Assembly (NCBI GenBank): GCA_019694875.1
Contig: JAIBBC010000003.1
Location: forward strand, 248,001-312,000
DNA length: 64,000 bases
Direction of reading: 5' to 3'
Source of the DNA: Cyclobacteriaceae bacterium
GTDB taxonomy: Bacteria; Bacteroidota; Bacteroidia; Cytophagales; Cyclobacteriaceae
Shown one piece after another: positions 51,422-60,597 of the stretch (positions are counted from its first letter, which is position 1; each line of letters opens with the position of its first letter). The position numbers and the translations under genes were made by a program. The notes under the pieces are model-generated. The model searched no databases. It was not told the DNA's origin and saw nothing but the letters and a program-made list of their open reading frames with translations.

Positions 51422-52012
51422 TTACTTGCTTACCCATTTATTGTCTTTGATCGTAAACCGCCAGGGAAGATTTGCGTCTTCGCCAGCGTAATAGATGCCG
51501 ATCCTTTTCGAGACCAAAATATCTTTGTTTTTCACGATAATGCCTAAGTCCTCGATCCAAACCTCGGTATCCCGCAGGTATTTTCCGTTAAATGTACGAT
51601 CGATTCCCAGGGCTTTGGTAAGCTTGCCCGGCCCGGACGTAAGGTGATGCAGATTTTTAAGCTCGCCCCTTCTGAGTTTCATTTCGTCCAGTCCTGCAAC
51701 AGGTTCCAGCGCGCGCACCAACACAGCCTCGGCAATACCTTTTGAATTGGTGACAACATTAAACAGGTGGTGCATGCCATAACATAAATACACGTATACG
51801 AATCCACCGTGTGAAAACATGATTTCATTTCGCGCGGTCTTTTTTCCCTCAAATGCATGACAACCTTTTTCTTTCCACGAGTATGCTTCCGTTTCAACGA
51901 TCATGCCCCCGGTAACAACTCCGTCAATTTTCGTGAACAAGCCTTTTCCCAACAGCTCGCGGGCTATTTTTACCACATTTTTCTGCTCAAAAAAGACTGC
52001 AGGCAATTTCAT
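51422..52012 (-). CDS. mpg: DNA-3-methyladenine glycosylase (Mpg/AAG family)
   Basis: A 196-residue repair enzyme. Typical segments are ARELLGKGLFTKIDGVVTGGMIVETEAY (with the catalytic Glu in ETEAY), RNEIMFSHGGFVYVYLCYGMHHLFNVV and LTSGPGKLTKALGI. It removes alkylated bases such as 3-methyladenine. Cotranscribed with the OmpA/PD40 gene 2 nt downstream. Length is standard. Confidence 0.92.
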   Translation of the reverse strand: MKLPAVFFEQKNVVKIARELLGKGLFTKIDGVVTGGMIVETEAYSWKEKGCHAFEGKKTARNEIMFSHGGFVYVYLCYGMHHLFNVVTNSKGIAEAVLVRALEPVAGLDEMKLRRGELKNLHHLTSGPGKLTKALGIDRTFNGKYLRDTEVWIEDLGIIVKNKDILVSKRIGIYYAGEDANLPWRFTIKDNKWVSK

Positions 52013-52036
52013 GTTAAAGTACTGTTAATGCATTTC

Positions 52037-52062
52037 GGGATTCAAAAGAATCCCTATTTTTG
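52037..52062 (+). promoter_or_regulatory. -7 element with adjoining perfect inverted repeat
   Basis: TATTTTTG (52055-52062) is an exact -7 match for the DUF2911 gene. GGGATTC (52037-52043) and GAATCCC (52048-52054) form an inverted repeat that ends directly at it and could be an operator. Confidence 0.5.
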
Positions 52063-52098
52063 ACACCCCTGATTAATTAAACCCTAAAGTTACATACG

Positions 52099-52950
52099 AT
52101 GAAAAAACTATTCACAATTATTCTGGTAGCCGTTTGCTTTTTGGCTGAAGCGCAGGTGCAGGTTCCGCAGGCAAGCCCTGCAGGTTCGGTGTCAAGCGTG
52201 GTAGGTTTAACAACCATTAAAGTTGACTACTTCCGCCCCCGTGTAAAAGGCAGAAAAGTATTTGGCGAGAAAGATGTGATGCACCCATACGGCAAAATCT
52301 GGAGAACCGGTGCAAACAACGGAACGAAGATCAGCTTCTCGGATGACGTTACCGTAGAAGGAACCAAAATTGCAAAAGGCGAATACCTGATCTTCAGCTG
52401 GCCAGGCGCTACCGAGTGGACTGTTTCACTTTACAAAGACCTGAGTATTGGCGGAAACGCTGACGCCTATGCGAAGGAAAATGAAGTGGCGCTATTCAAA
52501 GTGAAAACTGAAAAGCTTGCCAAGCCCGCTGAAACTTTCACTGTGTCGATTGATGATATTGCTGCTGACAACAAGACTGCAAAAGTTACCATCGCATTTG
52601 AAAATTATGCTTTCAGCTTTGGCGTAGCCGTTGATTTCGACTCAAAAGTGATGAAGTCGATCGAAGACAACACTAAAGTAAATCCTAACAACTACGTAGC
52701 GGCTGCACGTTATTACTTCGACACTAATAAGGATTTGAAAAAAGCACTTGAGTATATCGACCTCGGAATCGCGGGCAATCCAAGCGCTTTCTGGAATGTT
52801 CACCTGAAGGCTCAGATCCAGCAGAAGATGGGCGATAAAAAAGGTGCGCTTGCAACTGCACAACAATCACTTGATTTGGCTAAGAAAAACGCTGATGGCG
52901 ATTTCGGTTACATCAAGCTGAATGAAGATTTAATTAAGTCGCTGAAGTAA
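52099..52950 (+). CDS. DUF2911 domain secreted protein (283 aa)
   Basis: A 283-residue exported protein (signal ending FLAEAQ, residue 18). DUF2911 covers about residues 22-185, with VDYFRPRVKGRKVFG and YGKIWRTGANNGTKI. The C-terminal part is helical and TPR-like (ALEYIDLGIAGNPSAFWNVHLKAQIQQ region). The function of DUF2911 is not known. Its own promoter and terminator make it monocistronic. Confidence 0.85.
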   Translation: MKKLFTIILVAVCFLAEAQVQVPQASPAGSVSSVVGLTTIKVDYFRPRVKGRKVFGEKDVMHPYGKIWRTGANNGTKISFSDDVTVEGTKIAKGEYLIFSWPGATEWTVSLYKDLSIGGNADAYAKENEVALFKVKTEKLAKPAETFTVSIDDIAADNKTAKVTIAFENYAFSFGVAVDFDSKVMKSIEDNTKVNPNNYVAAARYYFDTNKDLKKALEYIDLGIAGNPSAFWNVHLKAQIQQKMGDKKGALATAQQSLDLAKKNADGDFGYIKLNEDLIKSLK

Positions 52951-52972
52951 GAACTACTCCAATAAAAAAAGA

Positions 52973-53001
52973 AGCCCTGACAATAATGCCAGGGCTTTTT
53001 T
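52973..53001. terminator. Bidirectional terminator
   Basis: AGCCCTG (52973-52979) pairs with CAGGGCT (52990-52996), with an A run on the left and T run on the right. It serves the DUF2911 gene and the convergent M16 peptidase gene. Confidence 0.88.
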
Positions 53002-53022
53002 ATTTGTTCGGGTTAATCCGTT

Positions 53023-55896
53023 TTATTTCTGGGTCGGGATTTTCTGATCCTTCAGTTTCTCGTTACCGGTTTTGAGTTTCCCGTTAACATCAAGCTCCAC
53101 AATTTCATATCCCAGTTTCTGCAAGCCCGGAAGAATCTTAACCTTATCTCCCACCAAAAGGATGTTTGTCACCTGAGGTTTGATCCACTTGGCTGCCAGT
53201 TGATCAACATCGGCTTTTGTTAGTCCATTCAGGATTTTGTTCTGCTGATCAACGAAGTCAGCAGGCAGATCATAATCCAGGATCCGGCCGATAAAACCAG
53301 CTTTCTGGAAGCCTGTTTCGTACGACAACGCATCGCGCTGACCCAAAGCGCTCTTCATAAATTTCAGTTCGTCATCGGTGATTCCTTTTTCAGCATAGTT
53401 CTTTAATTCTTTCATTACTTCCACCACTGCACTGTCGGTCGCGTTGGCGCGAATGCCTGAGCTGAAATAGAATTCGCCCGTATACTTGTCACCGAAAACC
53501 GTGGTTCTCGCTCCGTATGTCCAGCCCTTGTCTTCACGTAGGTTGATGTTGACACGACCGTTGAAACCACCACCCAGCGCAAAGTTCGACAGCATGAGTT
53601 TGTAAAATTCTCCGGTTGCGTCATACTTAAGGCCGGTAACACCGCCTACGCGGAATTCGGTTTGTGCAGCCTTCGGTACATCCACCAGGTATATTCTTGT
53701 CTTATCAACCGCGGGAGGCGCAGGAACTGCCGGTAACTTGATATCCTTCTTTGGAAGTTTGTTCAGGAAACCGAGTTTGCCCAGAATCTCTTTCTCCGAG
53801 ATGTCGCCCACTACTACGAGTTCCGCATTTTTGGATGTCATGTAGTTGTTGTAGTAGTTCTCAACATCCGCGAGCTTCATGTTTTTGATGGTATATTCCG
53901 TACCATCCGCGCTTAAGCCAAGAATGCTCGGGCCGTAGTTCATTTTATCAAATACATCGGACGCTACAAAAGCCGGTTGCGACTTTGCCTGTTTGAAGCC
54001 TTCAATATTTTGTTTCTGAATTCTGTCGAACGCAGATTGTGTGAACTTTGGATTCAGCATGCGCTCTTCAAGTAATGCGAGCGTTTTGTCCAGGTTTTTC
54101 TTCAGCGTTTGTAGGGTGAAAGTAACGCCATCAAAACCACTGCTCACGCCTACCGAGCTGCCCAGTTTCTGAAGTTCAGCCTGGAATTTCTCAGCTGTGT
54201 AATTTTTGGTGTCCTCATTCATCATCGAAGCAAACATTCCCGCCAAGCCAATCTTGGAAGTATCGTTTGCCTGAAGGATATGCCCGCCCGGAATGGTAAA
54301 TGAAATTGTAACCAATGGAAGTTCAGTAGTTTGTGCACCGATTGCTTTTACACCATTGTCCAAATTCTTCTTCCAGAATGCAGGGACTTTTACAACCGGG
54401 TTGGGGCCATTGCCCGGCATCGCATTACGATTGAAACTGTCGGTAGGTTTGCTGTATTTCAAACCGGTGTAGCCATAGTCAGGCGCTTTGTAGTTCGCCA
54501 TGTTCACCGTGTAATTTTCTGGCGCAACAAGGTTATCTTCTTTTCCTTTTGTTACGATGCTCAGGATTACCGCGTGTTTTCCTTTGATGTATTTATTGTA
54601 CACGCGAAGCACATCTTCCTTCTTCACGCTGGTGTAGCGCTCAAGTTCTTTCCCGATCATGTTCGGGTTGCCGGTAAAAGTCTGGTAAGCAGCGAGTTGA
54701 GAAACTTTGCCACTAACACTTTGCAGGCGGTTAATGTACTGCGATTCAAACGCACCCTTAAACTTCTCAATGTCTTCATCGGTCACACCACGTGCTTCAA
54801 ATACTTTGATTGCATCGTCTACAAGCTTCTTCGAATCCGCAAGCGAAGTACCCGGTGCTGGCGTCAGAGAGATCGTGAACTGACCTGCAAGCTCGCTTCC
54901 TCCATTAAAAGCGGATACGCTCAGTGCTTTTTGATTCTTAGTGATTTCCTGGTAGAACACAGAATTCTTACCCTGACCCAATACTTGCGCAAGGCACGCC
55001 AGCGCTGGCTCATCTGCATCGTAGTTTGCAACGGTTGGATATGTGATGGTAAACTGCGGAACGCGTGCATAGTTATCAACCAGCGTCACGTAGCGATCAT
55101 TCTCGAGTACCGGAGCAGCCAATTTCATATTCTTCACTTCCGGGCCGCGCGGAATCGAACCGAAGTATTTTTCGGTCAGCTTCACCACATCAGCAGGTGT
55201 AACGTCTCCACCGATGGTAAGCGTTGCATTGTTCGGGCCGTACCAGCGAAGGAAAAAGTTTTTCAAATCGTTGACGTCAACACGGTTGAGGTCTTCGATA
55301 TATCCGATCGTGAGCCATGAATACGGATGGCCATACGGATAAAGCGCCTTGGCTGTCATTTCGCCTGCCAGACCATACGGACGGTTATCATAGTTCTGGC
55401 CGCGTTCGTTCTTCACGGTTTCACGCTGAATTTCAAACTTGCGCTGTGTGACAGCATCCAGCAAAAATCCCATACGATCGGCCTCCAGCCAGATCATTTT
55501 CTCGAGCTGGTTGCTGGGAACAGTTTCGTAATAGTTAGTGCGGTCGCGGTTGGTGGAACCGTTGAGCGTTCCGCCTGCTTCAGTAACAATCTTAAAGTGT
55601 TGTTCATCGCCCACGTTATCACTTCCCTGGAACATCATGTGTTCGAAGAAGTGCGCAAAACCGGACTTACCGATTTCTTCGCGTGCGGAACCCACGTGGT
55701 AGGTAACATCAACATGAACCACCGGGTCACTGTGGTCTTCATGAACAATGAGTGTGAGGCCGTTCGGCAGCACATATTTTTCATAAGGAATAATCACCTG
55801 ATTTCCCTTCTTTTCTACTTTCTCAACAAGCCTGGTTTGCGCAAACAAACCTGCACTTGCCGAAAAGCAGCATGCGAGGAAAAGAATTCTCTTCAT
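53023..55896 (-). CDS. M16 family zinc peptidase, two-lobed (957 aa)
   Basis: A 957-residue secreted pitrilysin-type peptidase (signal ending LFAQ, residue 20). The first lobe has the inverted zinc motif HFFEH (H82, E85, H86), with the distal Glu in the ERGQNYDNRP region. The second lobe (about 515-930) has the same fold but no HxxEH, so it forms the inactive half of the clamshell. Four M16 half domains give the usual full length. It probably degrades short peptides in the periplasm or outside the cell. Confidence 0.9.
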   Translation of the reverse strand: MKRILFLACCFSASAGLFAQTRLVEKVEKKGNQVIIPYEKYVLPNGLTLIVHEDHSDPVVHVDVTYHVGSAREEIGKSGFAHFFEHMMFQGSDNVGDEQHFKIVTEAGGTLNGSTNRDRTNYYETVPSNQLEKMIWLEADRMGFLLDAVTQRKFEIQRETVKNERGQNYDNRPYGLAGEMTAKALYPYGHPYSWLTIGYIEDLNRVDVNDLKNFFLRWYGPNNATLTIGGDVTPADVVKLTEKYFGSIPRGPEVKNMKLAAPVLENDRYVTLVDNYARVPQFTITYPTVANYDADEPALACLAQVLGQGKNSVFYQEITKNQKALSVSAFNGGSELAGQFTISLTPAPGTSLADSKKLVDDAIKVFEARGVTDEDIEKFKGAFESQYINRLQSVSGKVSQLAAYQTFTGNPNMIGKELERYTSVKKEDVLRVYNKYIKGKHAVILSIVTKGKEDNLVAPENYTVNMANYKAPDYGYTGLKYSKPTDSFNRNAMPGNGPNPVVKVPAFWKKNLDNGVKAIGAQTTELPLVTISFTIPGGHILQANDTSKIGLAGMFASMMNEDTKNYTAEKFQAELQKLGSSVGVSSGFDGVTFTLQTLKKNLDKTLALLEERMLNPKFTQSAFDRIQKQNIEGFKQAKSQPAFVASDVFDKMNYGPSILGLSADGTEYTIKNMKLADVENYYNNYMTSKNAELVVVGDISEKEILGKLGFLNKLPKKDIKLPAVPAPPAVDKTRIYLVDVPKAAQTEFRVGGVTGLKYDATGEFYKLMLSNFALGGGFNGRVNINLREDKGWTYGARTTVFGDKYTGEFYFSSGIRANATDSAVVEVMKELKNYAEKGITDDELKFMKSALGQRDALSYETGFQKAGFIGRILDYDLPADFVDQQNKILNGLTKADVDQLAAKWIKPQVTNILLVGDKVKILPGLQKLGYEIVELDVNGKLKTGNEKLKDQKIPTQK

Positions 55897-56003
55897 AAGC
55901 TTAAGGTTATTTTTTCGGATGCTGATTTACGAAAAAATCTACCGGCAAACCAACCTATTTACATGAGCAGTTGTATAGGTTTTTAAGAAGTAGTCGTAGT
56001 CTA

Positions 56004-57695
56004 TTATTCTGATATTGAATTCTTTGCAAAAAGTTGCTGGAAAACAATCGACAGAAAAATTACCACGAAACAGCCAATGAAATTGTATAGCAGAAAGGCA
56101 ATGTCGGTAAACTTATAACATGCAAAAACCACGCATTCCGACACGATGGCAGCGCAAAACACGGCCGTTCCCTTTACGAACCTGATGTAGAAAGCGGTAA
56201 GAAAAATACCCAGAATGGTTCCGTAAAATAATGACCCGACAATGTTCACAAACTGGATCAGGTTTTCCGCAAAGCCTGCCAGCATCGCGAACAACATGCC
56301 GATACATGCCCACAACACAGTAAACCAGCGCGAGGCAGTTACATAATGTTTCGGATCAGCCTCTTTTTTTACGGATCGTTTATACAAATCAACCGTTGTG
56401 GTTGACGACAGTGCATTGAGTTCGCCCGCCATTGATGACATAGCCGCACTGAAGATCACCGCCATCAGCAGGCCGATAATGCCATGCGGAAGATAGTTCA
56501 AAACAAAATTGAGGAAAATGTAGTCGCGGTCCTGTGTCTTGGCTGCGGGAACGGCAGCAGCAATAGACTCCTTAACGCTTTCGCGGATAGTCTTTTCCTC
56601 CTGATCAATAGCCTGAAGCGTTTTTTTGGCCTTCGTTACATCGCTATCGGAGTGGATTGCGTCAACAAGCTCGTTTACCGCCTGCTGCTTCCGGACAAAA
56701 AGCTCATTGTACTGGCGATCAAGTTCACTGATATTCCCGGCCTGTTCGGTTTTCATCGCCTGCTCCTTCAATACCTGGTTATGAAAAACAGGCGCCTGGT
56801 TGAACAGGTAGAATACAAACACCATCACCCCGATGAACAGGATCATGAACTGCATAGGAATTTTTAGCAGACCATTGAACATCAGTCCTACCCGGCTCTC
56901 GCTCATCGATTTACCGCCCAGGTAACGCGCAACTTGCGACTGGTCGGTTCCGAAATAAGAAAGAAACAAAAACGTTCCTGCGATCAAACCCGACCAAAGA
57001 TTATATCGGTCTGTAAGGTCAAACTTCAGGTTGACGAGATTTAGCTTTCCCAATTCACCGGCAAGATTTACTGAATCGGTAAATGAAACATTTTCGGGCA
57101 ACATAGTAAATGCATAAATGCCCGCCATTAACATTCCGCCCATCACAATGGCCAGTTGCTGGCGTTGTGTGAGGCTCACGGCCCGCGTTCCGCCAATGGT
57201 AACGTAAATAATCACCAACACTCCGATCATTAACGTTGTTACAGCAACAGGCCAATCGAGCAGGGTTGATAAAACAATCGCAGGCGCGTATAAGGTTATC
57301 CCGACCGATAATCCGCGAAGAATCAAAAACAAAATTGCTGCAAGCGTTCTTGTTTTAAGATCGAAACGCGTTTCGAGATATTCGTACGCTGTGAAAACTT
57401 TCAGCTTATAATAAATCGGCACCATCGTAACCGAAATAATGATCATCGCTACAGGCAGACCAAAATAAAACTGAAGAAAGCGCATGCCATCTTCTGCAGC
57501 CTGGCCCGGTACCGATAGAAATGTAACCGCACTTGCCTGGGTGGCCATGATGCTCACGCCAATCATCCACCACTTCATGGAATTGTCGCCCTTCAAATAA
57601 CCTTCGATGTTCTCACTGCTGCGGGTTTTGATGGTTCCGTAGACAACAATGAAAATGATGGTTCCGAAAAGAACAATCCAGTCGACAACGTTCAT
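56004..57695 (-). CDS. Sodium:solute symporter (SSS family, 563 aa)
   Basis: A 563-residue permease with about 13 transmembrane helices. The SSS features are MGGLLAG-like GMLMAG, WYGTIKTRSSENIEGYLKG-like start (TRSSENIEGYLKG), QASAVTFLSVPG and FSAAMSSMAGELNALSS. A charged helical insertion of about 80 residues (about 310-390) lies between two helices and is unusually long. The substrate (sugar, amino acid or other) is not readable. Its ATG overlaps the stop of a 39-residue membrane protein (ATGA). Confidence 0.87.
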   Translation of the reverse strand: MNVVDWIVLFGTIIFIVVYGTIKTRSSENIEGYLKGDNSMKWWMIGVSIMATQASAVTFLSVPGQAAEDGMRFLQFYFGLPVAMIIISVTMVPIYYKLKVFTAYEYLETRFDLKTRTLAAILFLILRGLSVGITLYAPAIVLSTLLDWPVAVTTLMIGVLVIIYVTIGGTRAVSLTQRQQLAIVMGGMLMAGIYAFTMLPENVSFTDSVNLAGELGKLNLVNLKFDLTDRYNLWSGLIAGTFLFLSYFGTDQSQVARYLGGKSMSESRVGLMFNGLLKIPMQFMILFIGVMVFVFYLFNQAPVFHNQVLKEQAMKTEQAGNISELDRQYNELFVRKQQAVNELVDAIHSDSDVTKAKKTLQAIDQEEKTIRESVKESIAAAVPAAKTQDRDYIFLNFVLNYLPHGIIGLLMAVIFSAAMSSMAGELNALSSTTTVDLYKRSVKKEADPKHYVTASRWFTVLWACIGMLFAMLAGFAENLIQFVNIVGSLFYGTILGIFLTAFYIRFVKGTAVFCAAIVSECVVFACYKFTDIAFLLYNFIGCFVVIFLSIVFQQLFAKNSISE

Positions 57696-57811
57696 TGAAA
57701 CGAAACAGTTAACAGGTAGAACAGGGTGATTTGAACAACCAGTACAATGGCGAGAAGCCAGTACCAGCCTTTCCAGCTTTTGAACACCGGTACCTTTTCA
57801 GAGTCGTTCAT
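57692..57811 (-). CDS. Small membrane protein coupled to the SSS symporter (39 aa)
   Basis: A 39-codon ORF from ATG (57811) to TGA, which shares bases with the symporter start (ATGA, 57692-57695). A polar start (MNDSEKVPVFKSWKG) with several Trp is followed by one transmembrane segment (residues 17-37, WYWLLAIVLVVQITLFYLL). Overlap and order make it a likely small subunit or assembly partner of the transporter. I do not recognise a named family; some SSS transporters do have such short partners (PanF-YhdT type). Confidence 0.6.
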   Translation of the reverse strand: MNDSEKVPVFKSWKGWYWLLAIVLVVQITLFYLLTVSFQ

Positions 57812-57932
57812 GGGGATCAGGTCAGCTACAAAGAACGGTTAAAAAATGGTAAGGTTAAGCACACACGAAAACATTACACGACATGCAATTCGCTTGTATC
57901 AGGGGAAGAATAACGTGTTGAATGACAAAAAT

Positions 57933-58403
57933 TCAAAGCTTACCCTTCTTTTTTCCGTTGACCATGTAAAACCCTTCTTCATCAAATTCGATCACAATTC
58001 TGCTAAGGGGATTACCATCCTTATCGAGGAAATAAATAACGTGGTTGTAACCAGCCACCTGGTCTTTGATGTCATCAACAAATCCGGAGAACACCGAGAT
58101 TTTCATGCCTTCTGTGATTTTCTTCTTCGCAACCTGAAAATCATTGTCACGTACGACTTTTATTTTGATTTCCTGTTCGGATTTCTTCAGAATTTCGAGT
58201 GTTGTCTCCATGTAGGGCAATGGAGAGTTATCAGGCCGGTCGTAGGTTGATGTCGCTACCTGCGACAAGACGAGATCGGTTTTGTTGGCTTCTCCGCGCT
58301 TGTTAAACGTAAAAACGAATTTAACAGCAAACTCATCATCAGGTTTGTAGGGGATATCATCCTGAAAGAATGATAGCAGGTAAAGTGCTGCAACAACAAG
58401 CAT
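57933..58403 (-). CDS. Hypothetical secreted protein (156 aa)
   Basis: A 156-residue protein with a short hydrophobic signal (MLVVAALYLLSFFQ). An in-frame TGA 18 nt before the ATG fixes the start. The mature part is a beta-rich domain of about 140 residues (EFAVKFVFTFNKRGEANKTD, GNPLSRIVIEFDEEGFYMVNGKKKGKL) ending in a basic tail. No family is recognised. It stands alone between the symporter pair and the CE2 gene, in a gap region without other ORFs. Confidence 0.6.
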   Translation of the reverse strand: MLVVAALYLLSFFQDDIPYKPDDEFAVKFVFTFNKRGEANKTDLVLSQVATSTYDRPDNSPLPYMETTLEILKKSEQEIKIKVVRDNDFQVAKKKITEGMKISVFSGFVDDIKDQVAGYNHVIYFLDKDGNPLSRIVIEFDEEGFYMVNGKKKGKL

Positions 58404-58543
58404 AAGCCTTATCGTCTTTCACACTCACCTCGTTTGCGGTAGATGTGTGAACTTATCTGGGGTTAGACGATAATAAAGTTAACAAAAAAGACACAATGCG
58501 AAAATCAATAAATCGGCTAAAAATCCGCAGAAAATGAATCTCA

Positions 58544-59608
58544 CTACCATTTCATTTGCGACTTCAGCCAGATGGTCAATTCATTTGCAATCAGTTTATC
58601 ATCTTCCATGTCCGGATGGAATCCACATCCATTTTTGTATTGACGACTAAAAGAATACATCGCGACATCTTTTTCCCCGGTTTTACGACAGTGATCAACC
58701 ACCCCCTTCAGATATTGTTTAAGCACCGCGCGCAACTTATCATCAGCCATTGGGCTTGTCAGGCAAACGAACTTTGCCTTAGGATAATGTGTACGAAGCG
58801 ACCGGAGAAACTTTACATACGCTCCGGTGAACTGTACTGAATCCTGAACGCCATCGTTTTGTCCCAAACAGATTGCCACTAGGTCAGGCTGAAACTTAAA
58901 ATCCCACGCTAAAGAATCTTTGCTCAAGCTGATCTTGTCAAAAACCTGAGGCATCAAAATCGGTTTAGCGCAACAGCTATGTATTAAGCCGATGCCCGAC
59001 TCGGACGTGAGGTGAAAGTCGGCCTGCAATTCACGTGCGGTGACAGATGCGTAACTGTACCATGCACTGTGCTGATCGTACCAAACACCACTGTCGCACG
59101 GTACATCCTTTGTAAAATTTCCCATGCCGCTGGTAATAGAGTCGCCAATGAATTCAATTTTTCGCGAACGATTTGATTTTGCCGGCAACAATTTTTCACA
59201 ACGCATGCCAATAAATTCCAGGTAACCAATCAACGCCTCTGTTCCTTTCATAATCACGATGCTATGCTCGCCTTCTTTCAGGTTATCCGCAATCATGATC
59301 CGATCAACTTTTCCGGTGGTTTTGATCCGCTGAGGCTCGGCTCCGTCAATGCTAACCTCCAAATAGTTATGCGATGTACCCCACAGCATTTCATCGCGTA
59401 CTTCAATTTCACAAAACGTACCGCGGAATCGTGCTTCGATGTACACACCTGCTGCCCAAAAGCGGGGTGCTTTCGGATTATTGAAATCAATCCGACCGGT
59501 ATACCGAATGTAAGGATTGTCGGCCGCGAAAAATTCGGTTGACAACTCAGGCGATGATGCCGAAAGCATTAGCATCGCCAGACAAACAATAAAAATTCTG
59601 ATTTTCAT
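58544..59608 (-). CDS. CE2-type carbohydrate esterase, SGNH hydrolase (354 aa)
   Basis: A 354-residue secreted esterase (signal about 1-19). Residues 25-140 form a jelly-roll domain, and 150-354 the SGNH domain with GDS (G155-D156-S157, Ser nucleophile), GQND near 250 and the catalytic His in GFHPDMED near 335. This two-domain layout is that of CE2 acetyl esterases, which remove acetyl groups from mannan or xylan. Last gene of the operon; it overlaps the GH5 gene by 4 nt (ATGA). Confidence 0.85.
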   Translation of the reverse strand: MKIRIFIVCLAMLMLSASSPELSTEFFAADNPYIRYTGRIDFNNPKAPRFWAAGVYIEARFRGTFCEIEVRDEMLWGTSHNYLEVSIDGAEPQRIKTTGKVDRIMIADNLKEGEHSIVIMKGTEALIGYLEFIGMRCEKLLPAKSNRSRKIEFIGDSITSGMGNFTKDVPCDSGVWYDQHSAWYSYASVTARELQADFHLTSESGIGLIHSCCAKPILMPQVFDKISLSKDSLAWDFKFQPDLVAICLGQNDGVQDSVQFTGAYVKFLRSLRTHYPKAKFVCLTSPMADDKLRAVLKQYLKGVVDHCRKTGEKDVAMYSFSRQYKNGCGFHPDMEDDKLIANELTIWLKSQMKW

Positions 59609-60597
59609 TTCTTCGCAGCCTGTAACGCCTTCTTAAAATACCGGCCCTGTCGGGTGGGTGTAAACTTCCAGTCTTCGATGAGCATGGGCGCCCATTCAGG
59701 GTCAAAAACCCAAACGGTATACGAGATGCCACGTTGGTTGCAGTACGTGGTAATTGCTTCGCCATACGATTCATCACTCATTACCGGAACATGCGCACCG
59801 CGATCATCTTTTCCGCAGAAGCCAATCTCAGTAAGAAAAACAGGATACGTTTCGGCAACATAACCCCAGTCCAGAGTCCATTGTTCTTCCCAGGGCTTTT
59901 CGCGTTTCATGGGATATGGATGACTTACATAAGCAATTCCCTCAGCCGCGATCGGATTCCGGGCTACCTCCGTAAGGTCATACGCCCAGTTGAATCCGGC
60001 AATCAATGGAATGGCTTTTGCACCGTGCGCCCGCACGATCGTGATCATTTCTTCCATCAGCTCCTTCCATTGCGCCCACGAACATGTTCCGAGCTGGCCG
60101 TGATAATCGGTGGGTTCATTAAATAATTCAAAGAATGCGACCGTTGAATTGTCTTTGTAATGTTCAGCCATCGCTTTCCAGAATTCAAATGTTTCCTTGC
60201 GCGTTGTCTCGTACATGGGATCCTGAAATAATTCCGAACGCAGGTTGCCGATACTATGCCAATCGACTACTACATAAAGCCCGAGCTCCGTTGCCCACTC
60301 AACACCCTGATCAAGCAACTGAATGTACTTTTCCTTACCGAGTTTTCGCCAATTCACCGGATGAATCGGGAACCTCACGATGTTAGCGCCCCAGTTTTTC
60401 ATCTCTGCCAGGTATTGTTTGTTCCAATGCCCTTCTGATTTAAGCTTGTATGGATCGCTTGCATCCAACCCGCGAAAGACAACAGCACCCTTTGAGGATA
60501 TAAACTTATTCCCCATAACGCTGATGCGGTCGGGCTGTGCGTGAACAGAAAATGAAACAATTGCCGCGAAAAGAAATGTAGTCACCGTTGTTCTCAT
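59605..60597 (-). CDS. Secreted GH5 glycoside hydrolase (330 aa)
   Basis: A 330-residue single-domain GH5 enzyme with a signal peptide (ending VHAQ, residue 21). NEP (N160-E161) is the acid/base and E257 in FLTEIGF the nucleophile. FRGLDASDP and VVVDWHS are typical strands. It is an endo-acting beta-glycanase such as a cellulase or mannanase. ATGA overlaps with both neighbours: GH3 before, CE2 after. Confidence 0.88.
   Translation of the reverse strand: MRTTVTTFLFAAIVSFSVHAQPDRISVMGNKFISSKGAVVFRGLDASDPYKLKSEGHWNKQYLAEMKNWGANIVRFPIHPVNWRKLGKEKYIQLLDQGVEWATELGLYVVVDWHSIGNLRSELFQDPMYETTRKETFEFWKAMAEHYKDNSTVAFFELFNEPTDYHGQLGTCSWAQWKELMEEMITIVRAHGAKAIPLIAGFNWAYDLTEVARNPIAAEGIAYVSHPYPMKREKPWEEQWTLDWGYVAETYPVFLTEIGFCGKDDRGAHVPVMSDESYGEAITTYCNQRGISYTVWVFDPEWAPMLIEDWKFTPTRQGRYFKKALQAAKK

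Noticed and set aside
54331-55986. Two long open frames (329 and 219 codons) antisense to the M16 peptidase
   Set aside because: They lie fully opposite a well-supported gene with conserved motifs, have a composition unlike a real protein (rich in Cys, His, Arg, Phe), and show no motif.
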